Part shown: in pieces, positions 16,163 to 24,861 of the stretch
Position numbering within the stretch: position 1 is the stretch's first letter
Layout: each line of letters begins with the position of its first letter
NCBI GenBank assembly: GCA_017416145.1
Contig: JAFQDD010000019.1
Coordinates: 1-64,000, forward strand
DNA from: Spirochaetaceae bacterium
Lineage (GTDB): Bacteria > Spirochaetota > Spirochaetia > Treponematales > Treponemataceae
Direction of reading: 5' to 3'
DNA length: 64,000 bases
Notes under the pieces: generated by a model
What the model saw: the letters and a program-made list of their open reading frames with translations, nothing else
The model's database searches: none
Told to the model about the DNA's origin: nothing
Made by a program: the position numbers and the translations under genes

Positions 16163-17383
16163 ATGGAAATTTTTGATTTTGCAGTTATTGGCGGAGGAGC
16201 TTCTGGTCTTTTTGCCTTACAGGGATTAAAAGAAAAAAAAGTTGTTGTGCTTGAAGGAAATGAGAAATTAGCGTTAAAACTTTTGGCAACTGGAGGCGGA
16301 AAGTGCAATTTTACAAACTTAAATATTTCATCTGAGAACTTTGTTTCAGAAAATCCTCACTTTGTAAAATCATTTTTGGCTCGATATGGTACTTACGATT
16401 TTCTAGACTTAGTGGAAAAATACCAAATCCCATATGAAGAGCGGGATAATGGCAAACTTTTTACATTATCTGGGGCAAAATCCATTTTGGAAATGTTGCT
16501 ACAAGAAGGATTTTCAGAAAATCACACTTTCAAAACTGGCTGTCTTGTAGAAAATGTAATAAAAAACACTGATGAAGTAAATGTCGCAGAGGACACAGCT
16601 GGAAAATCTGATATTTTCACGATTGAAACAAATCTTGGTGATTTTTTTGCAAAAAAGGTGTTAGTTGCAAGTGGAGGACTTTCTTATCCTCAAATGGGAG
16701 CCACAAATATTGCTTCAAAAATTGCAAAGTCCTTTGGTATGAAAACCGTTTCTATGGTTCCGGCACTGGCTGGGCTACGCTATCCTACTTTGTGGCAGGG
16801 CACTTTTGCGAGTTTAAGCGGAATTGCCATAACCGCAAGGGGAACTGTTGGGAAAAGAGCATTTACAGACCAGCTGCTTTTTACTCATCGGGGATTTAGT
16901 GGCCCACTTGCTTTGAATCTTTCTTTGTTTGTGAAAGGGGAAACTGAAATTACATTTGATTTTATGCCAGAAATTGATGTTGCAACTTTTATCCAAAAGG
17001 AAAGGCAAAGCAAAAAATCTCTTATAAACATTTTGTCTGAATATCTTCCAAAGTCTTTGGTGAAGGTTCTTCTTGAAAAAGTTTTTGGCTCAGAAAAAAT
17101 CCCAGATTTACCACAAATGAAAAAGTCTGAGATGGAAGAAATTGGAAAAGTTTTCAATCAATGTAAAATTTTGATTTCTGATTTAGACGGATTTGACAAA
17201 GCAGAAGTTACCGGCGGTGGGGTTTCTGTGGATGAAATTTTTCCAAAAACTATGGAAAGCAAAAAATGTCCTGGGCTATACTTTATTGGGGAAGCTTTGG
17301 ATGTTACTGGAATGTTGGGCGGTTACAATTTGCATTGGGCTTGGTCAAGCGCAAATATGTTTATTTCTGGTTTAGAAAAATAG
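16163..17383 (+). CDS. BaiN/HI0933-family NAD(P)/FAD-dependent oxidoreductase
   Basis: A 406-residue flavoprotein. The N-terminal Rossmann motif VIGGGASGLFAL (about 8-19) binds FAD, LLATGGGKCNFTN is the family signature, LVASGGLSYPQMGAT follows the second dinucleotide segment, and EVTGGGVSVDEIFPKTMESK with ALDVTGMLGGYNLHWAW forms the FAD-binding C terminus. The family is widespread and mostly uncharacterised; BaiN from gut clostridia acts in bile-acid dehydroxylation, but that should not be assumed here. Followed after 9 nt by the NTP pyrophosphatase, suggesting an operon. Confidence 0.92.
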   Translation: MEIFDFAVIGGGASGLFALQGLKEKKVVVLEGNEKLALKLLATGGGKCNFTNLNISSENFVSENPHFVKSFLARYGTYDFLDLVEKYQIPYEERDNGKLFTLSGAKSILEMLLQEGFSENHTFKTGCLVENVIKNTDEVNVAEDTAGKSDIFTIETNLGDFFAKKVLVASGGLSYPQMGATNIASKIAKSFGMKTVSMVPALAGLRYPTLWQGTFASLSGIAITARGTVGKRAFTDQLLFTHRGFSGPLALNLSLFVKGETEITFDFMPEIDVATFIQKERQSKKSLINILSEYLPKSLVKVLLEKVFGSEKIPDLPQMKKSEMEEIGKVFNQCKILISDLDGFDKAEVTGGGVSVDEIFPKTMESKKCPGLYFIGEALDVTGMLGGYNLHWAWSSANMFISGLEK

Positions 17384-17392
17384 GATAAAAAA

Positions 17393-18028
17393 ATGAAACT
17401 ACTTTATGGCACAAACAATCAAGCCAAACTAGAATCTATGAAACGGGTTACAAATCAACTGGGAATTGAAATTTTCGGTTTTAGTGATTTAAGAAATATG
17501 CCAGATTTTACGAATGTAAAACTTCCAGATATTGAAGAAACTGGCAAAAATCCTTTAGAAAATGCAATTATCAAGGCTAAAGAATATTATAAAATTTTAC
17601 GGATTCCTCTTTTTTCATGTGATAGTGGTTTGTATTTTGAAAATGTTGATGAAGATTTGCAGCCAGGAACTTATGTGCGTAGGGTAAGGGGGAAGGAACT
17701 TTCTGATGTTCAGATGGTTGAATATTATGGTAATCTTGCCAAAAATCACGGCGGAAAGTTGGTTGCAAAATACAAAAATGCAATTTGTTTAATATTGGGC
17801 GAAAATCAAATGTTCACCCGAATGGATGAATCCATAGAAATTGGTCCATTTTATATGGTAGACAAACCTCATGAGAAAATAGTTCCTGGTTTTCCCTTAG
17901 ATGCTCTTTCTGTTGATATTGAAACAGGAAAATATTTCCAAGATATGGATGAAAATCTTGCTGTGGATAAAAGTGTTATAGAACAAGGATTTACCAAGTT
18001 TTTTGAAGAAGTTCTGGGAAAAATATAA
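17393..18028 (+). CDS. Non-canonical purine NTP pyrophosphatase (RdgB/HAM1-like)
   Basis: A 211-residue member of the Ham1 family, which hydrolyses ITP, XTP and dITP to monophosphates and so keeps them out of nucleic acids. The N-terminal TNNQAKLESMKR corresponds to the usual TxNxxKxxE; EETGKNPLENAIIKA and SCDSGLYFENVD carry the metal-binding acidic residues, and PGFPLDALSVDIETGKYF is an altered form of the usual FGYDPxF/ PhexE region. Overall divergence makes it a less typical member. Cotranscribed with the flavoprotein gene. Confidence 0.8.
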   Translation: MKLLYGTNNQAKLESMKRVTNQLGIEIFGFSDLRNMPDFTNVKLPDIEETGKNPLENAIIKAKEYYKILRIPLFSCDSGLYFENVDEDLQPGTYVRRVRGKELSDVQMVEYYGNLAKNHGGKLVAKYKNAICLILGENQMFTRMDESIEIGPFYMVDKPHEKIVPGFPLDALSVDIETGKYFQDMDENLAVDKSVIEQGFTKFFEEVLGKI

Positions 18029-18061
18029 AATGTTAAAACATCTTACAATTTCTCTTTTATT

Positions 18062-19066
18062 TTAACTCAACTTATTATACAAAATAACTTCTGGGCGATA
18101 TTCAAAGTGCATATTGTCCCAGATTATCCACTTGCCGCCCCAGATAAAGCCATGTTTTTCAAAAATCTCTATAACTTTTTTTGGAGGCATCCATCGGCGG
18201 TCTAAGTCTAGGAGCATCCAGTTTTTTTTGTCAATGTCTCGCCGCCAAGCCCAGTACAAGTTTTTTTGTCCCCAGCCTTTTGGTAAAACGTCTAGGGCTA
18301 AGCCCATACTGTGAAAGGAGCGGTTTCCAGAGTCGCTAATGGAGCGCCAAGCGTAGGAGTCTGCACTATCTAGTTTATTTAAAAAACTTTGGACTTCCGA
18401 ATCAGTTTTGGCGGCTTCATAAATATCAGCTTGAACAAGATCTAACTTTTCACATATAAACTGGTGCACATTGGTGCGTTTTCCTAAAAATCTGTGGGAT
18501 TTTATGTGGGCTTCAGTTTTGGTTCTTGTTTCCACGTCGTATATCAAATTGTAGAGAAATGGGGAAGTGCCAAGGCTTTCTGTTCTGTTTTCAGGGCCCG
18601 TAAATTCCCGAATGTGTTTAATATCCTCTTCTGTGAAGTTTTTTGGATCTGGCACTTCAGAAGGATAATCGTACAAAAAAGCTGAGTATAAATCTTTGTT
18701 TGGAAGCTCTTCCAGTGGCAAAAACTTGGAATCTGCCCAGTAAAGGGTGGCTGTTTTTCCATTAGTAGAAATATCAATTTTCCAGTCTTTGTTTTTTACA
18801 TCATATTGACTTACAAAAGTTACATTTGGATAAGCGATTTTGAAAAGCTCCAACAATTTTGGCTCAGATTTTAGAAAATCCATTTTAGAAATTATGTTTT
18901 CAAATTGTGTTTTAAATTGAAAAGGAATATTTGCAAAAAGGATATTAGGATTTTCAGTAATGTTGGAAATGGATTTTGTATCACTTTGAAAATCGGTAGT
19001 TTGAAAACTCACAAATAAAAAAATTGATAGTGCAAAAATTACAAGTATAAAATTCTTTTTTTTCAT
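18062..19066 (-). CDS. M15-like D,D-/L,D-carboxypeptidase, exported
   Basis: About 334 residues with an N-terminal signal segment (NFILVIFALSIFLFVSF) and a C-terminal metallopeptidase domain. The M15/VanY zinc pattern is visible: SFHSMGLALDV (His and Asp ligands) and, 50-odd residues later, MHFEYRPE with the third His. Such enzymes trim peptidoglycan peptides in the periplasm. The start is placed at 19066: an ATG at 19075 lies inside a -10-like TATAGT (19074-19079 on this strand), so a leaderless transcript beginning at 19066 is plausible. It converges with the NTP pyrophosphatase gene. Confidence 0.78.
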   Translation of the reverse strand: MKKKNFILVIFALSIFLFVSFQTTDFQSDTKSISNITENPNILFANIPFQFKTQFENIISKMDFLKSEPKLLELFKIAYPNVTFVSQYDVKNKDWKIDISTNGKTATLYWADSKFLPLEELPNKDLYSAFLYDYPSEVPDPKNFTEEDIKHIREFTGPENRTESLGTSPFLYNLIYDVETRTKTEAHIKSHRFLGKRTNVHQFICEKLDLVQADIYEAAKTDSEVQSFLNKLDSADSYAWRSISDSGNRSFHSMGLALDVLPKGWGQKNLYWAWRRDIDKKNWMLLDLDRRWMPPKKVIEIFEKHGFIWGGKWIIWDNMHFEYRPEVILYNKLS

Positions 19067-19156
19067 CGAAAGCACTATATCAAAAACGGGAGCAAAAATC
19101 TAGATTCACATTTTCAAAATGATAAAGAAAATTTAACAATGTAAATAAAATACGTG

Positions 19157-19184
19157 TTGACAAATTGTTTTTTTTTTTTACAAT
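19157..19184 (+). promoter_or_regulatory. Promoter for the small lipoprotein gene
   Basis: TTGACA (19157-19162) and TACAAT (19179-19184) with a 16-nt spacer that is almost pure T. The T-tract may bend the DNA. The expected transcript would have a leader of about 50 nt containing the TGGAGG ribosome-binding site at 19231-19236. Confidence 0.6.
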
Positions 19185-19243
19185 ATAGTGATTTTTTTCT
19201 ATGTCTTGTGGAGAAAAATACAATATTTTTTGGAGGTTTTCTT

Positions 19244-19549
19244 ATGAAAATCAAAGCAATCATTTTATCTTTACTTTTGGCTCTTGTTCTTGTTGGATGT
19301 ACAACTGTTCAACCTGTACAAGGAAACACAGTTCTTGCAACTGACAATTTTGAAGTTTTAGGTCGCGTTACAAAAGAATGTCCATTAGGCGAAGCTGGAT
19401 TTACAGTTCTTCTTGAAGAAGCTCAAAGATTATATCCAGAAGCAGATGATATCATCAATATTATTGTTGACTCAAAAGTAACAAACTATTTCTTTACAAA
19501 ACAAGGTAGTTACATAATGTCTGCAGTTGTTATCAAATATGTGAACTAG
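19244..19549 (+). CDS. Small predicted lipoprotein
   Basis: A 101-residue exported protein. The start at 19244 follows TGGAGG and opens a signal peptide (MKIKAIILSLLLALVLVGC) ending in a lipobox LVGC with Cys19, so it should be lipid-anchored. The mature part (TTVQPVQGNTVLATDNFEVLG in parts, then a helix-strand unit ending IMSAVVIKYVN) resembles small envelope sensor-like lipoproteins built on a YbjQ-like alpha/beta fold, but the family is uncertain. The next exported protein begins 18 nt later, suggesting a two-gene operon. Confidence 0.75.
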   Translation: MKIKAIILSLLLALVLVGCTTVQPVQGNTVLATDNFEVLGRVTKECPLGEAGFTVLLEEAQRLYPEADDIINIIVDSKVTNYFFTKQGSYIMSAVVIKYVN

Positions 19550-19567
19550 TTTCTGGAGGTTGCAAGT

Positions 19568-20152
19568 ATGAAAAAATACTTGATAATTCTTGCCCTAAGT
19601 TTGTGCATTGCTTTTGAAAGTTTTGCACAATTTAGTGGTTTTCCAGGTATTTCTGGTTTTCCATCCATTGGTTCTGGCGGAAATGGTAATTCTTCCAACA
19701 ATTCAAAAAAAGTAGCTTTTGAAATTTCATGTGGATTCACTAATATTTCAGATGAATATAATGGGGCATTAGGCTATTCTGTTGGTGTAGATGTTAAGCT
19801 TGGTAAGTTTCTCTTGGGATTTACTTGGATTGAAAATACAATTGATCCTTACAATAATAATTCAAATATACCGACTTTTAATTATGCTACATATTTCAAG
19901 ATGGGTTTTAATGTCTATTCAAAAAAATTACTTGAAATTTCTGCGAATGCACTTTTTGGAAGTGTTGCTTATTCTAAGTATTCTAATTACAATTATGGCT
20001 ACTATGATTCCTATTCAACTGATGAAGAAGAATTGATTGGTGCTGGACTTGATTGTAGTGTAAATCTTTCAAAATTTATGGGGATGAAAGTTTCATTTAA
20101 TGCCACAAATGTCGGTTTTATAATGGATACAACTGCTGTAATTAAGTTTTAG
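19568..20152 (+). CDS. Exported protein, probable small outer-membrane beta-barrel
   Basis: A 194-residue protein with a cleavable signal (YLIILALSLCIAFESFAQ) followed by a Gly/Ser/Pro/Asn-rich linker (about 21-48). The remainder shows alternating hydrophobic strands with aromatic girdles and ends in a phenylalanine (AVIKF), the usual end of an outer-membrane barrel. No named family recognised. It lies 18 nt after the lipoprotein gene behind CTGGAGG and is followed by a terminator. Small size suggests an eight-stranded barrel; that is inference. Confidence 0.65.
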   Translation: MKKYLIILALSLCIAFESFAQFSGFPGISGFPSIGSGGNGNSSNNSKKVAFEISCGFTNISDEYNGALGYSVGVDVKLGKFLLGFTWIENTIDPYNNNSNIPTFNYATYFKMGFNVYSKKLLEISANALFGSVAYSKYSNYNYGYYDSYSTDEEELIGAGLDCSVNLSKFMGMKVSFNATNVGFIMDTTAVIKF

Positions 20153-20170
20153 AATTGCAAAATAAGATAA

Positions 20171-20205
20171 AAGGCAAGTTCTTTATTGAGCTTGTCTTTT
20201 TTTTT
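20171..20205 (+). terminator. Rho-independent terminator
   Basis: GGCAAGTTC and GAGCTTGTC form a nine-pair stem with two G-U pairs around TTTATT, followed by nine T residues. It closes the lipoprotein/beta-barrel operon. Confidence 0.8.
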
Positions 20206-20208
20206 AAA

Positions 20209-20310
20209 GCCTACGCCAGATTGGAGCCACGACGTAGGAGTTCCGTAGGAATGAAGCGGGGTTTACCCTGCGGAATGGCGGAAAGCTGGACACACGTGAG
20301 AAAATAAGGC
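20209..20310 (+). repeat. Structured intergenic repeat, copy 1
   Basis: A GC-richer patch between convergent genes. It shares an ordered set of words with the element at 28567-28700: GCCA-GATTG, CGACGTAGGAG, GAATGAAGC and GAAAGCTGG. Internal hairpins are visible: CTACG (20211-20215) with CGTAG (20232-20236), TTCC-GTA-GGAA, and GCGGGG-TTTA-CCCTGC. It lacks an open reading frame. It looks like a dispersed repeat or small structured RNA; function unknown. Confidence 0.6.
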
Positions 20311-20323
20311 TCGTCCAAAAAAA

Positions 20324-21067
20324 TTAGTTTTTTTCAAACCAACTGTAAATATCTTCAATCATTTTTGTGTAGGTGTCGGATTTATCGGTGCCTGATTTTT
20401 CGTAGACAATTAAGTTTTTTTCGATTTGTAATCGAGGATTTCCGTTTTTTCGGCCTTCTATCAAAACTAGATTTGCTTCTTTATCCACAAAGGGCAAAAT
20501 CATTTGCATACGTTTTGGCTCGATTTTGTGATTTATCATAGAATTAAAAATCTCTGGCAACCGAAAAGCCTTGTGAATCATAAAAAACTTGCCATTGGGT
20601 TTTAGCAAAAAATCTGCGGCAGAAATTATATCTTCTAAATTGCACAAAATCTCGTGACGGGCAATTAGCTTTGCATCATTTGGATTTTGCTTTCCGTGAT
20701 TGTTTATCATATACGGTGGATTTGTCAAAACTGAATCAAAACTATGCTTTGGAAAATTCTTGCTAACAAGTTTAATATCACCTTGTATCACATTTATTTT
20801 GTTTTCGAGTTGATTTAGGGCAATGCTTTTTTTTGCAATTTCAACATTTTCCTTTTGGATTTCTAGCCCAGTAATGGTTTTTGCCCGAGATTTTGCCAAA
20901 AGTAGGGGAATAATTCCGTTTCCAGTTCCTAAATCAATGATTTTTTCGTTGTTTCTAATTTGATTAAAAGAAAAATAACTTAACAGAACAGCATCAATCC
21001 CAAATTTAAACATTTCTGAGTTTTGGATAATTTTGTAGCCGTTTTTCAAAGTGTCGACAATTTCCAT
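20324..21067 (-). CDS. TrmN6-like tRNA1(Val) (adenine37-N6)-methyltransferase
   Basis: A 247-residue N6-adenine methyltransferase of the TrmN6/YfiC group. IIDLGTGNGIIPLLLA (about 44-59) is SAM motif I and LTNPPYMIN (about 114-122) is the NPPY motif required to flip and methylate adenine. The opening (TLKNGYKIIQNSEMFKFGIDAVLL, read in parts) is typical of this group, and the C-terminal basic segment fits RNA binding. E. coli TrmN6 modifies A37 of tRNA1Val. The gene lies 8 nt behind the membrane-protein gene on the same strand. Confidence 0.87.
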   Translation of the reverse strand: MEIVDTLKNGYKIIQNSEMFKFGIDAVLLSYFSFNQIRNNEKIIDLGTGNGIIPLLLAKSRAKTITGLEIQKENVEIAKKSIALNQLENKINVIQGDIKLVSKNFPKHSFDSVLTNPPYMINNHGKQNPNDAKLIARHEILCNLEDIISAADFLLKPNGKFFMIHKAFRLPEIFNSMINHKIEPKRMQMILPFVDKEANLVLIEGRKNGNPRLQIEKNLIVYEKSGTDKSDTYTKMIEDIYSWFEKN

Positions 21068-21075
21068 AAATTAAA

Positions 21076-21744
21076 TTATGCCTTTGAAGATTCAGAAATT
21101 TCACAAACTTCTTCCCGAAGCAAAGGACGAGAAACTTTTACATTGAAAAATTCAATCATTGGTCCCATGAAAAATGCAGTGATAATTGTTCCAACCCCAG
21201 CAAAAGTTGGGATTTCTGAGATTTTTCCTTTGGTTAGCAAGAAAATCGAAATTCCAGTGATTACACAAACAAAGTCTGTTATCATTCTGCAATATTGAAA
21301 CTTTGTAATATGCCATTTTTCTGCCATTGTGATGGCAATTGCGTCGTAAGTGGAAACACCCAATTTTGCAGTGGAATAAAGTGAAATACTTATGCAAATC
21401 AAAAATAAACCGATTACAAGACTAATGATTCGAATCAAAATAGAAGGCTCGATGAAAATTACTTGCAAAATATCAAAAGTGAATTGCGTAATGTAGCCAA
21501 GCAAAAACATATTTACAAAAGTTGCAAAACCAACATTTCTACGATCGAAAATCAAACTGAAGAAAAGCAAAAAAATGTTTACAATTAGGTACAAAGTTCC
21601 AAAGGAAATGGGAAACAATCTGTTTAATCCACTCATCAAACATTGGAATGGGTCAACGCCAAAAGCTGCCAACTTAAAAAATCCCACGCTAATTCCACAA
21701 ATCACCACACCAATAATGGACATAAAAATTCTTCTAACTTTCAC
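21076..21744 (-). CDS. YczE/YitT-type integral membrane protein
   Basis: A 222-residue protein with about five to six membrane helices. The N-terminal GISVGFFKLAAFGVDPFQCL and later YSTAKLGVSTYDAIAI are the paired conserved loops of the YczE (COG2364) family. Function is unknown; Bacillus YczE affects lipopeptide production indirectly. It is probably the first gene of a pair with the TrmN6-like gene. Confidence 0.8.
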   Translation of the reverse strand: MKVRRIFMSIIGVVICGISVGFFKLAAFGVDPFQCLMSGLNRLFPISFGTLYLIVNIFLLFFSLIFDRRNVGFATFVNMFLLGYITQFTFDILQVIFIEPSILIRIISLVIGLFLICISISLYSTAKLGVSTYDAIAITMAEKWHITKFQYCRMITDFVCVITGISIFLLTKGKISEIPTFAGVGTIITAFFMGPMIEFFNVKVSRPLLREEVCEISESSKA

Positions 21745-21787
21745 AAGAGCATTATATCCTAATTAGAAATAAATTTAAACAGATTTT

Positions 21788-23503
21788 TTATGCGATATTT
21801 GCTTCATTAGAAATCATTTCGTTATAAAATATTTCCAATTCTTCTCGGCAAGTCAAAAATAAATCCCCAAGTTCTGGATCAAAATGCTCACCCAAAGATT
21901 CTTTTACAATATTAAAGGCTTCATCATAAGAAAATGCTTCCTTGTAGCAACGTTTACTCACCAAAGCATCAAAAACATCCGCCAAAGCCATAATCCGAGC
22001 TTCCACAGGGATTTCAGTTTCCTTTTTCCCCGTAGGATAACCCATTCCGTTCCACTTTTCGTGGTGATAATATGCAATATTTGTGGCGACTTTTACAAAA
22101 GCATCGTCCTCAACCCCTTCAAGAATGCTTTTTACACGTTTAGCCCCTTCTAAAGAGTGACGCTTCATCTCTTCGTATTCTTCAGGAGTATATTTTCCAG
22201 GTTTACGAAGAACCTGATCATCAATGGAGATTTTTCCCAAATCGTGCATAGGAGCCGCTTTTACCACAAGGCTCAAAAAATCCTCTGATAGATGATATTT
22301 TTCTTGATTAGCCAAAAGTTTTTCAGCAAAAATCCCAACAACCTTACTAGTTCGTTTAATATGACCACCAGTGTTGCTATCACGACTTTCTACCATTTCC
22401 GCCAAACCCAAAATCAACATATCTTTAATGTGAGTAATATGTTCGGTTTTCTTTTGAACCTCTTTTTCCAGTTTAGAGTTATAATCTTCTATTGTATTGT
22501 AATAATTTTGTTCCGCGGTTCTATCCACAAATTCAATTAAAAAACCAATTAGATTTTTTTTGCGATAAATCAATTCTTTTATATCCACTTGAAAAAAGCG
22601 ATTATTCACAGAAATTATCTTAGAATCATTTTTATTTTGAGATAAAGACACAAGGTTTTTAATAATTTCTTGATAAAGACAACTGTCAGATTCTGGAACT
22701 TTGCTATCAATCTTCCATTGATTTACTTCTGGAAATAAAATCTTAATATTTTCGTTTGAACTAATATATCGAAAATGCTTGTCAATCACAATGTAACCAT
22801 ATTCTTGGAGTTTTTCGATTGAACTCAAAATATTTGTAGACATATCATACATATTTATTCTGTCGTAATTTTTTAAGAGCAGAGAAATCACAATCAAATA
22901 TCCAACAGGCAAATAACTTACTTTGGATTTTAATAGTCGCTCGAAAAGATAAGTAAAAATCAAAGAAGAGCAAACCAAAGCAATTGTTACAACAACATTA
23001 GTTGGAAGCTGCGTTTTTTTTCGTAATACAAAGAAAATGAGGGAAATCAGCAAAACAACATAAAAAATCATCATAGAAGGATACAAAGCGTGAAGAGGGC
23101 CGTAATCCTTGACTAAATAATTAAAACCATTTCCCTTAGCCAAAGTCACAGAAACATAATACCAAGGATAATATCCGATTGACATTACAAAAAACAAAAC
23201 CACAGTTGCATAAGCTAAAAGAAAAATCTTAAAAAATCTGCTAATTCTAATATTTGACAACCGAGTAGCAAAAATAAAAATTACAAAAGGAAGATAACAA
23301 CCTCCAATGTACATAATTTTATTGCCCCAAATGGCCATTTCCACCGATTCTGAAATTGCAATCAAATATTGACCTGCAAGATTTATATTCAACAAAATAC
23401 TAAACAAAATAAGAATATTGTCGATTTTGCGATTTTTTATCAAAATATTTACAGTTAAACCCACAGAAATAATGAAAACAATTAAATAAAAATTTGCAAC
23501 CAT
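21788..23503 (-). CDS. Membrane-bound HD-GYP domain protein (c-di-GMP phosphodiesterase)
   Basis: About 571 residues. Roughly the first 230 residues form seven membrane helices like the 7TM/histidine-kinase N-terminal sensor domain; a degenerate PAS-like stretch and coiled coil follow (to about 375); the C terminus is a complete HD-GYP domain: HIKRTSKVV, PMHDLGKISIDD with the HD pair, YHHEKWNGMGYPTG and VEARIMALADVFDAL. It should hydrolyse c-di-GMP in response to a membrane or extracellular cue. The start at 23503 has AAGG upstream; an ATG 15 codons earlier is possible. Confidence 0.9.
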   Translation of the reverse strand: MVANFYLIVFIISVGLTVNILIKNRKIDNILILFSILLNINLAGQYLIAISESVEMAIWGNKIMYIGGCYLPFVIFIFATRLSNIRISRFFKIFLLAYATVVLFFVMSIGYYPWYYVSVTLAKGNGFNYLVKDYGPLHALYPSMMIFYVVLLISLIFFVLRKKTQLPTNVVVTIALVCSSLIFTYLFERLLKSKVSYLPVGYLIVISLLLKNYDRINMYDMSTNILSSIEKLQEYGYIVIDKHFRYISSNENIKILFPEVNQWKIDSKVPESDSCLYQEIIKNLVSLSQNKNDSKIISVNNRFFQVDIKELIYRKKNLIGFLIEFVDRTAEQNYYNTIEDYNSKLEKEVQKKTEHITHIKDMLILGLAEMVESRDSNTGGHIKRTSKVVGIFAEKLLANQEKYHLSEDFLSLVVKAAPMHDLGKISIDDQVLRKPGKYTPEEYEEMKRHSLEGAKRVKSILEGVEDDAFVKVATNIAYYHHEKWNGMGYPTGKKETEIPVEARIMALADVFDALVSKRCYKEAFSYDEAFNIVKESLGEHFDPELGDLFLTCREELEIFYNEMISNEANIA

Positions 23504-23615
23504 AATATACCTTGCAACAATCTTAGTAAGAAAAAAAATAAGTGTCAAATTTAAAAAAAACTAAGAGAAAAATAATAAAAATATTCAAAAACTCGTAATA
23601 AAATTTCTTTTCTGG

Positions 23616-23662
23616 GGTCATTTTTGATTGCGTCGGTGCACCTACAATCCTTTGTCCAGATT
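23616..23662 (-). repeat. Structured intergenic repeat, partial copy 3
   Basis: Read on the minus strand directly after the stop of the neighbouring gene, the sequence AAGGATTGTAGGTGCACC with GACG matches the 5' core of the element at 28567 (AAGGATTGTAAGGGCAGC with GACG). The 3' half (TAGGAG, GAATGAAGC) is missing, so this copy is truncated. Confidence 0.5.
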
Positions 23663-23663
23663 T

Positions 23664-24044
23664 TCACTCCGCAAACAATACTTGCTCCTTCAAAAATACA
23701 AAGTCTCGTCGGTCTAGATTTTTTTCAAAGTTTAAATCGGTAAAAAAGTAGGGAAGTCCTAGGCCGATTAAATATTCTGGGATGTTTTCTCCTTTTATGA
23801 TTATGATTCCATAAAGTCGGCCGAAGTTTTTGCTTAAAAGCGTGATTTGGTTGATTTTTTCGATTTTACATTTTTCTAGCAAACCGTTTTTTTGAGTTTT
23901 ATAGAATGCTTTTTTCATTTTCGTGATATTTCTAAATCCACATATTCCCATTGTGGCAATTTTGTGGTTGTTTTTATTTTTATGGATAATCAATCTTCTT
24001 TCATTTTGGAGTTTTTCCAAATTTAATTCTTCAACTTTTTGCAT
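23664..24044 (-). CDS. Hypothetical protein, weakly nuclease (SNase)-like
   Basis: A 126-residue cytoplasmic protein. The C-terminal half (SKNFGRLYGIIIIKGENIPEYL then IGLGLPYFF) loosely resembles the strand-helix region of staphylococcal-nuclease-like proteins (YGRxLAxVxVDGxxVNxxLVxxGLA). The catalytic Arg and Asp residues are not convincingly present, so catalysis is doubtful. The start at 24044 follows AAGGAC; the longer frame from 24086 begins inside a perfect hairpin and has no ribosome-binding site. It may be a decayed or specialised family member. Confidence 0.5.
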   Translation of the reverse strand: MQKVEELNLEKLQNERRLIIHKNKNNHKIATMGICGFRNITKMKKAFYKTQKNGLLEKCKIEKINQITLLSKNFGRLYGIIIIKGENIPEYLIGLGLPYFFTDLNFEKNLDRRDFVFLKEQVLFAE

Positions 24045-24070
24045 TTTTTTGTCCTTATTGTAGGAGATTT

Positions 24071-24106
24071 CATTGTTGTTTCCCAATTTTCAGAGAAACA
24101 ACAATG
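24071..24106 (-). promoter_or_regulatory. Perfect 12-bp hairpin in the 5' leader of the SNase-like gene
   Basis: CATTGTTGTTTC (24071-24082) and GAAACAACAATG (24095-24106) form a perfect 12-pair stem with a 12-nt loop, ending 27 nt before the chosen start at 24044. It lacks a T-run in the transcription direction, so it is more likely an mRNA-stability or control element than a terminator. Confidence 0.5.
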
Positions 24107-24320
24107 AAGAGAGGATAAAGGAGATTTTACTTTTTTAAATAATTATTTTTACTTTTTTAAATAACTTTTTTTATAACATTAAAATAAGATTGAATTGTTT
24201 GAAAAAAATTAGGATAAAATTAGATTTGTGTTATGAAATTGTTAGAAAACGATTAGAAACCACTTTTTTTGTCAAAAATATGCTGAAATAAAGACGATTT
24301 TAGGAACTGGCTATAAAAAC
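24107..24320. other. AT-rich spacer, no gene seen
   Basis: The stretch contains two copies of a TTACTTTTTTAAATAA-type word (around 24127-24163) and otherwise A/T-rich DNA; it probably carries the promoter of the leftward gene. No open reading frame worth reporting. Confidence 0.4.
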
Positions 24321-24767
24321 TTATTCCTCGTCGTAGTTTCCATAAATATTAAGGTTGGTTCGCTGAGTGCGTTTAATATGGGGTTTCTTTTTTGTTTTAA
24401 TATTTTGTTTGCTATCTTTTTTTGTCTGAAAATCTGAGGTTGTTAAAAGGGTTAAGTTTTGTTCGCTTTTTAGGCGGCGTTGTCTATGACTTTGTTCAAA
24501 TTCTTTGGGATTTTCCTCTGGCTTAAAAAACAGATTGTTTGCACTGTTACAATGAATTGAAAAATATAGCTTTTCATTTTTTTGCAAAAAATCCAAGGCG
24601 ATTTCTATATCTTTTAGAGAAAGGGATGCTTTGTTTTTTCCTTGAAATTTGGTATTTTCACGAATTTTTTTTATCAGATTTGCTTCTGTAATTAGGTTTT
24701 TGTTTTTTGATTGTTTTAATGCGGTAACTATTTCTTGTTGAAGTGTTGTTAATTCACAGTTTTCCAT
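24321..24767 (-). CDS. Hypothetical protein, 148 residues
   Basis: Not recognised. The N-terminal half is helical (LTTLQQEIVTALKQSKN, then LITEANLIKKIREN and LSLKDIEIALDFLQKNEKL), resembling a small winged-helix-like or restriction-regulator-like fold. The C-terminal third is very basic and disordered (KTKKKPHIKRTQR), so nucleic-acid binding is possible. The start follows TTAGGAC. Its ribosome-binding site and spacing resemble those of the next gene downstream (23664-24044), and the two may be transcribed together with a 277-nt gap. Confidence 0.5.
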   Translation of the reverse strand: MENCELTTLQQEIVTALKQSKNKNLITEANLIKKIRENTKFQGKNKASLSLKDIEIALDFLQKNEKLYFSIHCNSANNLFFKPEENPKEFEQSHRQRRLKSEQNLTLLTTSDFQTKKDSKQNIKTKKKPHIKRTQRTNLNIYGNYDEE

Positions 24768-24803
24768 TTATTTGTCCTAAAAAAATCAGTGTTGAGAGAA
24801 ATG

Positions 24804-24841
24804 CAGCCTTGATTTACCAATTTTTGAATAAATCAAGGCTG
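24804..24841 (-). terminator. Strong stem-loop after the chemoreceptor gene
   Basis: CAGCCTTGATTTA (24804-24816) and TAAATCAAGGCTG (24829-24841) make a perfect 13-pair stem with a 12-nt loop, 20 nt after the chemoreceptor stop on the minus strand. The T-run is poor on that strand, so termination may be partial or the hairpin may protect the mRNA 3' end. Confidence 0.6.
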
Positions 24842-24861
24842 AAGTTTTTATTTATGGAATG

